From JANSWP01 sp041941305 (lineage in GTDB: Bacteria > Bacteroidota > Bacteroidia > Chitinophagales > Saprospiraceae), in NCBI GenBank assembly GCA_041941305.1, contig JBGTQJ010000010.1:1-64000 (forward strand): a stretch of 64,000 bases of DNA, in the 5' to 3' direction. Below are positions 42,001 through 50,400 of this stretch, piece after piece. Position numbers and translations under genes: made by a program. Under the pieces are notes generated by a model, which worked only from the letters and a program-made list of their open reading frames with translations, had not been told where the DNA came from and searched no databases. Within the stretch, counting starts at the first letter, position 1, and every line of letters begins with the position of its first letter.

Positions 42001-43084
42001 TCAATCGACTTTATCGTTCATTAAATAAGCCTTCAAAAACCCATCGAGGTCACCATCGAGGACTTTATCAGGGTTGTTTACTTTAAATCCAGTTCTTAAG
42101 TCCTTTACCCAGCGATCGTCTAAGACATAACTCCGAATTTGAGAGCCCCATTCGTTTTTCATCTTTTGTGCTTCAATCTTGTCTTTAGCCTCGAGTTGTT
42201 TTTGCAATTCAAGTTGATACAATCGGGATTTCAACATTTGCAAGGCTTTCTCCCTGTTAAGATGTTGAGATCTTTCTTGTTGACATTCGGCTACCAACCC
42301 TGTCGGAAGATGCCGCACCCTCACAGCCGATTCAGTTTTATTCACATGCTGTCCTCCTGCACCACTAGCCCGGAAAGTATCCCATTCAATATCAGCTGGA
42401 TTGATGGTAACTTCAATCCGGTCATCTACCATTGGATGTACAAAGACCGATGAAAAAGAGGTCATCCTTTTGCCCTGAGCATTAAACGGACTGACTCTAA
42501 CAAGCCGGTGGACTCCATTTTCACCTTTTAAAAGACCATAGGCAAAATCACCATCGATTTCAATAGAAACAGATTTGACCCCTGCGACATCTCCAGCCTG
42601 GTACGTTAGCTCTTTTACTTTATAACCTGCTTTTTCTGCCCACATGGTATACATGCGCAACAACATATTGGACCAATCATTTGCTTCTGTTCCTCCAGCT
42701 CCAGAATTGATTTCCAAAATTGCATTCAACTCATCTTCTTGTTTATTAAGTGTTGAACGAAATTCGAGGTCGTCAATTGCTGCTAAAGCTTCCTCATGCT
42801 TTTTATCTACTTCAGCTTCAGTGGCTTCCCCTTCTCTTAGAAAATCTAGGAGTATTTCAGCATCATCTACTAAAGTTTCTACTTTTTCATATTGGTTGAC
42901 CCAATTTTTGTGGCTTTTTAAAGTTTTCATCAAACTTTCAGCTCTTTTGGAGTCATTCCAAAAATTAGGATTCAAAGATTCCTGTTCTTTCTCTTCAATT
43001 TGAATCAATCGCTCATCGATGTCAAAGATACCTCCTTAACAATGCCAGGCGATCTTTTAAGTTCTTCATTTGTTCACTAGTCAT
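42001..43084 (-). CDS. prfB: peptide chain release factor 2 (programmed frameshift)
   Basis: 360 residues after a +1 frameshift. The first frame begins at ATG 43084 and gives 20 residues (MTSEQMKNLKDRLALLRRYL) ending at an in-frame TGA (43024-43022). The second frame resumes with GAC and runs to 42001. RF2 markers: the SPF anticodon tripeptide (198-200) and the GGQ catalytic motif (243-245). RF2 reads TGA and TAA, and low RF2 promotes frameshifting, so it autoregulates. Taking a TTG at 43008 as the start would miss 25 residues. Ended by the terminator at 41952. Confidence 0.95.
43020..43036 (-). promoter_or_regulatory. prfB frameshift site
   Basis: On the minus strand the sequence is AGGAGG-TAT-CTT-TGA-C: an internal Shine-Dalgarno-like AGGAGG (complement of 43031-43036), a 3-nt spacer and the slippery CTT-TGAC. 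This is the canonical RF2 recoding signal, here with a perfect AGGAGG in a genome whose ordinary genes show no such motif. Confidence 0.93.
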
Positions 43085-43200
43085 GGTTAATTGATTTTTT
43101 GATAATTTCGGAAAGTTCCTGGCGAACACCTGATTATCACTATTTCAATGCCCCTTTACAAAATGAGCAGTCCCAATTAGTAGAGAAGCATTAAAATAGA

Positions 43201-43671
43201 TTATCTCTCTTTTTGTGGTTTGATTTCTAAAACCTTGATGTCATAAGTTACAAATTCAGCATCCTTAAACCCATTCGGTTTTTCCTGATCTTCAGGTAAA
43301 GGGTAATATATTGTGATACTATCGCCTACCGACATCAATTTTAAGCCTTCATACAAAGGCTTTGGTGGATTGATGCTTACATCTCTTGGCGGAAGTACCA
43401 AACTCAAGGGTTTTTGCCTGTTTTGGGTACAGTTGATTGCATTTTCCCCATTTCTTAGGCAGTAATGGAAGATCAAAGTATCACCTCCTTTTGCCAATGG
43501 ATCGCCCGTTTTTATATGATGTTCATATTCAAAATTACCATGGGCAGTAAAAGTCTTTTTAATGGTTTCAGAAGGTGTTTGCATTTGTTCTTTGCAACTA
43601 AAAAGTAACAAGAAACAAATAAATAAGACGATTGCACCAACGATATTTTTGAAAGAATGATTCAAAATCAA
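43201..43671 (-). CDS. lipoprotein with FKBP-partner-like domain
   Basis: 156 residues. Lipobox LLFSC with Cys26. The mature part (YEHHIKTGDPLAKGGDTLIFHYCLRNGE ... PPKPLYEGLKLMSVGDSITIYYPLPED ... FVTYDIKVLEI) is similar in order and wording to the first 150 residues of the FKBP lipoprotein upstream (GFKYIHHVKNGG ... EALVLMSVGDSLTVFQPI ... FDLVLQKI), so the two are paralogues and this one lacks the FKBP catalytic domain. It is an FKBP-like fold without obvious active-site residues. Cotranscribed 25 nt after the FKBP gene. Confidence 0.75.
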   Translation of the reverse strand: MILNHSFKNIVGAIVLFICFLLLFSCKEQMQTPSETIKKTFTAHGNFEYEHHIKTGDPLAKGGDTLIFHYCLRNGENAINCTQNRQKPLSLVLPPRDVSINPPKPLYEGLKLMSVGDSITIYYPLPEDQEKPNGFKDAEFVTYDIKVLEIKPQKER

Positions 43672-43696
43672 TAATTGAATTTATTACTGGTTCTAT

Positions 43697-44566
43697 TTAT
43701 TGATCAGATACAGACAATAATTCTACATAAAAAATCAACTCAGAATTGGGCGGAATGTTGCCTTTATCTACAGCTCCGTATCCCAATTCTGGAGGAACAA
43801 TCAAAAAGCCTTTTCCACCTTCTTTAAGTAATGCAATACCTTCATCCCAGCCTTTGATTACCATTCCGTAACCAAGTTTGAAATCAAATCCTCTTCCCTT
43901 GCTAAAAGAATCATCAAAGCGATTTCCATTGGTCAACACACCATAGTAATTTACACTCACAATTTTGCCTACTACAGCTTGTTCCCCCGTTCCTTCTTCC
44001 GTAATAATGTACCTCAGCCCAGAAGGAGTGGTTTGCATTTCAAGGGTTCCTTCCTGAAATTTGCTAACCATTTCATCAACTTTGGTTTTTGCTTCTTTGG
44101 CTTTTTCTGCACCTTTGGCTCTCTCCTTGTTTACTTCCGCCTGATATTCAGACTCATTCAGAATTTTTTGAAGTACCAGGTCAAAGGCAATTTCTCCTCC
44201 AACTTCATAACCCGGGGGAGGAGTAGTCCCTTCTAAAATTGGTTGAAATACAGTAAGACTATCACCTACACTCATCAAAACCAATGCTTCAACTACTGCA
44301 GAAGGTTTCCCTTTTGTAACATCTTTCAAATCAGGAATGATTACTCTTGGAACAGTTGGATTGGTTCTGGTATCCAATGTAACTTCCTCTCCATTTCGCA
44401 TTTTTGCCTGGAAATAAGCATATTCCTTAATTTGAGGAGTAGCTCCTCCATTTTTTACGTGATGAATATATTTAAAGCCGTTGGCTGTGGTTCCTTCACT
44501 TACCCCATTGCCACAAGCCGTGATGCCTAAAACACCAACCAACAAGAAAAATTGTACTAGTTTCAT
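43697..44566 (-). CDS. FKBP-type peptidyl-prolyl isomerase lipoprotein
   Basis: 289 residues. Lipobox GITAC with Cys18. First an FKBP-like degenerate domain (about 25-135), a helical linker (140-180; EVNKERAKGAEKAKEAKTKVDEM), then a proper FKBP domain (185-287): VSVNYYGVLTNGNRFDDSF, LGYGMVIKGWDEGIALLKEGGKGFLIVPPELGYG, FYVELLSV. The Tyr/Phe/Asp/Trp pocket is intact. It should catalyse prolyl cis-trans isomerisation in the periplasm, aiding envelope-protein folding. Confidence 0.9.
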   Translation of the reverse strand: MKLVQFFLLVGVLGITACGNGVSEGTTANGFKYIHHVKNGGATPQIKEYAYFQAKMRNGEEVTLDTRTNPTVPRVIIPDLKDVTKGKPSAVVEALVLMSVGDSLTVFQPILEGTTPPPGYEVGGEIAFDLVLQKILNESEYQAEVNKERAKGAEKAKEAKTKVDEMVSKFQEGTLEMQTTPSGLRYIITEEGTGEQAVVGKIVSVNYYGVLTNGNRFDDSFSKGRGFDFKLGYGMVIKGWDEGIALLKEGGKGFLIVPPELGYGAVDKGNIPPNSELIFYVELLSVSDQ

Positions 44567-44630
44567 TTAAAGTATTTTAGTTATAAGATTGATAATTAGT
44601 CCTTCCAGATATCGGAGACCCAATTAAGTA

Positions 44631-44671
44631 AAAATGGTTCGAAATAGTTTAAACTCCCTTTGAACCATTTT
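44631..44671. repeat. inverted repeat of the TGGTTC/GAACCA type
   Basis: AAAATGGTTC (44631-44640) and GAACCATTTT (44662-44671) are perfectly complementary, 21 nt apart, upstream of the FKBP gene. The words match those in the 26-bp palindrome at 2160 and the direct repeat at 55712. Confidence 0.5.
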
Positions 44672-44689
44672 GAATAAAAATAAATATCT

Positions 44690-44723
44690 GATGAACTCAA
44701 GTTGTTTGCAACTTGAGTTCATC
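44690..44723 (-). terminator. terminator of nrnA
   Basis: A 15-bp perfect stem (44690-44704 with 44709-44723) and a 4-nt loop; the right arm includes part of the nrnA stop codon. On the minus strand it is followed by AGATATTTATTTTTATT. Confidence 0.75.
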
Positions 44724-45756
44724 AATAATGCCCATTCTGGTCTATTTTTGGTTTTTCAATGTGTTTGCCCATATATTCTGGTAAAAGGGATATAAACTTT
44801 TTCACTGTAGGGCGCAGACCAATATAAGAATACCCTCCTGCTGCATTTTTGTGTCCCCCACCTCTAAAATGATTGCTGGCAATTTCCTGGACTGAAAAAT
44901 CACCCTTTGAACGAAGCGAGATTTTAGTGATTGTGGGTTGTTCGTGTATAAAGGCGGCAACTTTGATATCCTTTAGTTTTAATATGTAATTGACAATTCC
45001 TTCAGTATCTCCTCTCTGTATGTCATAATCTTCATAATCTTGTTTGGTCAAGGTAATTATCCCGGTCTGGAACTCGGGTAAAATTTGCATCCTGTTGTAT
45101 AAAATATGACCTAGCAAGCGCAGATTCTTTTCGTTCAGGCAATTGAATACCAAATCCTGAATTTTGTAATCATCAACTCCCAATTCCAACAGATCACCAA
45201 CAATCCTATAGAGTCGTGCAGAAGTCGCATGTTTAAACGAACCAGTATCTGTTAATATACCCGTAAATAAGCAATCGCCTATGATTGAATCCAATTGTTG
45301 CTTTTCATCCAAATCAATGATAAACCTATAAATAAGTTCACATGTAGAACTAGCAGTTGTATCTGACAACACAAAATCTGCAAAGGGTTCTGGATACAAA
45401 TGATGATCGATCATTACCTTTTTGCAGGACAAGGGAGTGATGATTTCTCCCAATTTGTCAATGCGGTCCAAAGAGTTAAAATCCAGGCAAAAAATAACAT
45501 CTGCTTTATCAACCAATTCTTTACTGTATTCCGGTTCAATATCGTAAATGATTATTTTATTCGCATCAGGCAGAAATTCCAGAAACTCAGGATATTCAGA
45601 GGGAGCGATAATGCGTACGGTATGACCGAACTTGTTCAAAAAATGATAAAGTCCCAAAGAAGAGCCAACTGCATCACCGTCAGGATTGCGATGAGTAGTG
45701 ATGACAACATCTCGTGGAACAGCAAGTAGGGTCTTAAGGTCTTTTATATTTTCCAT
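44722..45756 (-). CDS. nrnA: DHH-family oligoribonuclease/PAP phosphatase
   Basis: 344 residues. DHH motifs: THRNPDGDAVGSSLGL (residues about 21-36), FCLDFNSLDRI, MIDHHLYP, and a C-terminal DHHA1 domain with FRGGGHKNAAGGY. This is the NrnA family, which degrades nanoRNA and can also dephosphorylate 3'-phosphoadenosine 5'-phosphate. It diverges from ndk, which has its own promoter. Confidence 0.92.
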   Translation of the reverse strand: MENIKDLKTLLAVPRDVVITTHRNPDGDAVGSSLGLYHFLNKFGHTVRIIAPSEYPEFLEFLPDANKIIIYDIEPEYSKELVDKADVIFCLDFNSLDRIDKLGEIITPLSCKKVMIDHHLYPEPFADFVLSDTTASSTCELIYRFIIDLDEKQQLDSIIGDCLFTGILTDTGSFKHATSARLYRIVGDLLELGVDDYKIQDLVFNCLNEKNLRLLGHILYNRMQILPEFQTGIITLTKQDYEDYDIQRGDTEGIVNYILKLKDIKVAAFIHEQPTITKISLRSKGDFSVQEIASNHFRGGGHKNAAGGYSYIGLRPTVKKFISLLPEYMGKHIEKPKIDQNGHY

Positions 45757-45851
45757 GTAAGGGCTTGTTCAAAAAGAGGTGCGAATTTCATCAAAAAAAG
45801 GAATTAAACCAAAATTTACCTACAGCTTTAGCCTTATTGGTTTTCATTCTT

Positions 45852-45859
45852 TACTTTTG
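45852..45859 (+). promoter_or_regulatory. -7 promoter element of ndk
   Basis: TACTTTTG matches TAnnTTTG, giving a start near 45864 and a leader of about 90 nt before the ATG at 45956. No TTG at the right distance. Confidence 0.45.
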
Positions 45860-45955
45860 CGCCCGTTTTTAAGAAAGCTGGTGTGTATTATGCCTTGATA
45901 ATCCAATTTTTTGACATAAACACACTGACAAATAAACATATTCAATACAATAAAA

Positions 45956-46375
45956 ATGGCAGGTAATAGAACGTTTACCATGATTAAGCCTGATGCAGTA
46001 AAAGCAGGGCATATTGGAGCAATATTGGAAAAAATCTGTGGCGCAGGATTCCGAATTGTAGCTATGAAATTGACAAAGTTGTCTGCAGAAAAAGCAGGTG
46101 AATTTTATGCTGTTCATAAAGAAAGACCTTTCTATGGAGAATTGGTAGAATTTATGTCTTCAGGATCTATCGTGGCAGCAATTTTAGAAAAAGACAATGC
46201 GGTAGAAGATTTCCGTACCTTGATTGGTGCGACCAATCCTGCAGAAGCAGCTCCTGGAACGATTCGCGCCCTTTATGCAACCAGCATTGGAGAAAATGCG
46301 GTGCATGGTGCAGATTCAGATGAAAATGCAGGAATTGAAGGTAATTTCCATTTTGGTGGGGTAGAGATGTTTTGA
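45956..46375 (+). CDS. ndk: nucleoside diphosphate kinase
   Basis: 139 residues. The NDK fold is unmistakable: RTFTMIKPDAVKAGHIGAIL at the start, RPFYGELVEFMSSG, GATNPAEAAPGTIR, and the phosphorylated His in NAVHGADS, with the usual C-terminal FHFGG. It balances NTP and dNTP pools by transferring phosphate between nucleotides. A strong terminator separates it from coaE. Confidence 0.97.
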   Translation: MAGNRTFTMIKPDAVKAGHIGAILEKICGAGFRIVAMKLTKLSAEKAGEFYAVHKERPFYGELVEFMSSGSIVAAILEKDNAVEDFRTLIGATNPAEAAPGTIRALYATSIGENAVHGADSDENAGIEGNFHFGGVEMF

Positions 46376-46423
46376 GCAACTTGAATTAATTACCTTTTTA
46401 TTGCATTTGTATTTATACAAAAT

Positions 46424-46460
46424 GGGGAAAATCTTTTTTTGAGATTTTCCCCGTTTTTGT
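46424..46460 (+). terminator. Rho-independent terminator after ndk
   Basis: GGGGAAAATCT (46424-46434) pairs with AGATTTTCCCC (46442-46452), loop TTTTTTG, followed by GTTTTTGTTCT. Confidence 0.88.
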
Positions 46461-46496
46461 TCTGCAGAGTTCTTAATTTTAAACAAGCTCGTAATT

Positions 46497-47114
46497 ATGC
46501 CAAATAAAAAAATATTAAAGGTTGGAATTACAGGAGGGATTGGTAGCGGCAAAACCACCATTTGCAAAATTTTTGAAACACTAAATATACCAGTGTACTA
46601 TGCTGATGATAGAGCCAAATGGTTGATGGCTAATGATCCAGATCTGGTTGCTAAAATGAAATCCTTATTTGGAAAGGAAGCATATTTGGAAACTGGCACC
46701 TTAAACAGAAAATTCATTTCCAATAAAGTTTTTAGTGACAAAAGCTTATTAGAAAAATTGAATTCCATCGTACATCCAGCCGTTTTTGAAGATGGAAACC
46801 GATGGCATGAAAGCTTTATTGATGTTCCTTATACACTTAAGGAGGCTGCACTTATCTTTGAATCTGGAGGTTATAAACTTATGGATAAAATGATAACAGT
46901 ATTTGCCCCAAAAGAATTAAGAATTCAACGCGTGATGAAAAGAGATGGAGTGACCAAGGAAGCGGTCGAAGCCAGAATCAATAAACAAATGCCAGATGAA
47001 GAAAAAGTAAAGCGGGCAGATTTTGTAATTTATAATGATGGCAGAGACTTATTAATTAATCAGGTCTATGCAATTCATCAAGAACTGCTGAACCATAATG
47101 AGAAATCAATTTAA
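46497..47114 (+). CDS. coaE: dephospho-CoA kinase
   Basis: 205 residues. P-loop GITGGIGSGKTT (near 8-19), VYYADDRAKWLM, HPAVFE and the LFESGGYKLMDKMITVFAPKELRIQRVMKRDG stretch typical of CoaE. Catalyses the last step of coenzyme A synthesis. CoA is also the carrier used by the beta-oxidation operon 13 kb away. No separate promoter was recognised between the ndk terminator and its start, so partial read-through from ndk is likely. Confidence 0.94.
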   Translation: MPNKKILKVGITGGIGSGKTTICKIFETLNIPVYYADDRAKWLMANDPDLVAKMKSLFGKEAYLETGTLNRKFISNKVFSDKSLLEKLNSIVHPAVFEDGNRWHESFIDVPYTLKEAALIFESGGYKLMDKMITVFAPKELRIQRVMKRDGVTKEAVEARINKQMPDEEKVKRADFVIYNDGRDLLINQVYAIHQELLNHNEKSI

Positions 47115-47417
47115 AGTATTTTCAAAACCAACCCTAAATTAAAAACCACATTCACTTACCAAAAAAGATGTGGATAATTATTTTAAATATCTAATATTTT
47201 GATTGTCAGAATATTATAAATATATTAAAATCTTCATGGTATCGTTTTTGTTAATATGTTCCACAAAAACGTCTCAAAAAGAAAGCCTATCCTAAAACAG
47301 AAATTCCTGTTTCCAAAAATAAAAAAAAGTAAAGCAAAAAGACCAGGTATTTGGATTGTTGATCAAATACTATATGTCAAATGCTAACTGCAATATCCCA
47401 TAATATATCGTTTTACT
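47115..47417. other. AT-rich leader region of the adhesin gene
   Basis: About 303 bases with alternating AT runs (AATATTATAAATATATT near 47208-47224) and no promoter element with full match. Nothing else was recognised. Confidence 0.3.
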
Positions 47418-50400
47418 ATGAGACTAATTCGTGAAACACTAGCATTTCAAAAGGATTGGAATACCCAATTAAATTTCCTTTTGATAAAAACTTTTCTAAC
47501 TGGCTTGATTATTATTTTTGTAGTAAATTTTGCTCAAGCTTTCTCCGACTCAAAAGATTTATTTGCCGAAAATGGTGAAGTATTTAAAATCTGCTTCAAT
47601 TGCGACAATGCAACAGATGGTGGCACTATACAAGGCGACGAAGAAGATTGTCCAAATCCAATTTTCGATCCTTCCCTAATTACTAGTATTACTTTACCTA
47701 CAGGAGGAACTGGCAATTTAGAATATATTTGGATTTTTACCACTGATGATCCCAATGGTGCAAATGCGCAATGGACTCCAATTTTAAATACCAATTCCCC
47801 AGAATACGATCCCACTCCAATAAATGTTACCACGCATTACCGGAGATGTGCGAGAAGAGCAGGATGTGTGGAATATGTCGCTGAATCCAATATAGTTACC
47901 AAAGCAATTGTGTGTTGTGATAATGTAACAGATGGCGGAGAAATTTGCTGTGACCAATCTGGCTGTGCTCCAAGTTTTGATCCTGATGTGATTTTGAATA
48001 CTGTTTTGCCTTCCGGTGGAACAGGTAATATAGAATATTTATGGTATGCCAGCATAGTTGGATCTCCATTTGATCCATCCAGCCCAGACTGGTTTGAGAT
48101 CCCAGGTTCAAACGCTCCAAATTTTGACCCTGGCCTCCTTTTACAGACTACCTGGTATGTCAGGACTTCAAAGAGAGCAGATTGTACTGATTTTGATGGG
48201 GTATCCAATATTATTCAAATTACTTTGATAGCTGCCCCAATTTTGGGTAGCACCATCAGTTCAGAAATTTTGTGTTTTGGAGATACAACTGGAGCAATTG
48301 ATTTAAATGTTTCTGGAGGCTTGGCTCCCTATCAAATTCTTTGGGATAATGGCATAGGAAGTGTTGAAGATCCACAAAATCTGGGAGCGGGAACTTATTC
48401 TGTTACTGTTACAGATGAAAATTCCTGTTCTACTAATATTTCTGTTACCCTTGAAAATCCAGATTCTTTACAACTTGAAATGAGTGCTGTTAATGTTTCT
48501 TGTGGTGGAATGGGAGATGGAGAGGCTAGTGTTAATATTATTGGAGGAACAGCTGATTACTCAATTAATTGGAATACCAATCCAGTTCAAATTACGGATA
48601 CAATAACAAATTTAAATCCCGGAACATATATTGTCAATGTAACAGATGCAAATGGTTGTATAGCTACTGATAGTGTTGAAGTTTCGGAGGCAGTTGATTT
48701 TATTCTAAATTCATCTGGCGTAGATGCAACATGTGAGGGATTTTCAGATGGTTCTGCAATAGTCATTGTTGTATCTGGAGGAATCCCGGATTTTCAATAT
48801 TTATGGAGTGATTCTAATGCCCAAACAACCTCAACTGCAAATAATTTACCTTCAGGAGAATACTTCGTAACGGTAACTGATGCCACTGGTTGTCAGGCAA
48901 TAGATACGGTTATAGTGGATGCTTCCTTTGATGTAAGTGTTTTTATGTCAGCCGATTCGGTTACCTGTTTTGGAGGCGATGATGGAGCTGTACAAATAGA
49001 TTCTATAGTTGGTGGTCAGGCAAGTTATAGCATTGATTGGAGTATAGGAGGAAATACCAATGTACTTTCAGTTTCCAACCTTGTCGCTGATATTTATTCA
49101 GCAACTGTTACAGACCAAAATGGATGTACAGCAATTGAAAGTATAGAAGTAGTGGATGGATATGAGATAGAAGTTATAGTGAATACTGAAAACCCAACTT
49201 GTCTCGGATTACCTGATGGTTCTGCCAAAGTCGCACAAATAAATGGAGGAATAGCTCCATTTTCCTATTCATGGGAACCAGGTTTGTTAGTGACAGATTC
49301 CATATCTAATTTATTGCCAGGTACTTATACGGTTACGGTGACAGATGCAAATGATTGCACAGTAATTGGTTCAGGAGAGGTTGAAAATGGCGCACCACTA
49401 ACAATAAACACAATTTCCAATCAAGAAACCTGCCTTGGTGAAGGTGATGGTTCTGCAGCAGTAATTAGCGTACCAGATGGAATAGCTCCATTTTCTTATT
49501 CCTGGTCGACTGGTTCAATAGATTCTTTAATTACCAATCTGACCGGAGGAGTTTATGACATTCTTGTAACTGATGCTCAGGGTTGTATTGGGACTGATAG
49601 TGTTGTCGTCCAATCTGGTGGGGTGATGAGCCTTGGAATAGATAAAATGGATATTCAATGTGGCAATGATGCCAATGGTACTGCCACAGTAAATATTGCA
49701 GGTGGAACATCTGGTTTTACCTTTCTTTGGAATGACCCTAATGCACAGACAACACAAACTGCGAGTGGTCTTGGTGCTGGAACATATTCGGTTGTTGTGA
49801 CAGATGCAATGGGGTGCACAGCTTCAGATACTGTTACGATCGAAGCTTTTTCAACTATTTTGACATTGGCTGAATCCAGTCCTGTCACTTGTAATGGGGG
49901 AAATGATGGTTCAGTTGCAGTGACCATTTTAAATGGAAATGTTACTGATTATTCCATTATATGGGATACACCCCATGATATGGATCAGGATAACATAACA
50001 GGTTTGGCTGCTGGAGTTTATCATGTAACTGTTACAGATACATTGGGTTGTATGGGGATTGATAGTATTGAGGTTTCGGAACCAAGCGTCTTAACTTTAA
50101 ATATTTCAGGCACACATTCTTCTTGTTTTGGTGATTCTAATGGTTCTGCTTCCGTTTCTGCAACTGGCGGATGGGGAGGATATGCTTACATATGGAATAA
50201 TTCAGGTGGAACAAGTACCATTACTAGTTTAAATGCTGGAGATTATCAAGTTGTGGTAACCGATTCATTGGGATGCGCTGATTCAATTTCAATAACAATA
50301 ACAGAACCAGCTCCACTTACAGCCAGCTTTTTGGTTTCTGATGAAAGCTGCCATGGATCTGGAAATGGAAGTATAAATGCGAATGTGAGTGGGGGAACAC

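Noticed and set aside
43006..43008. TTG as the start of prfB
   Set aside because: It would drop 25 residues of the N-terminal helix. The ATG at 43084 followed by the AGGAGG-TAT-CTT-TGAC shift signal explains the gene fully.
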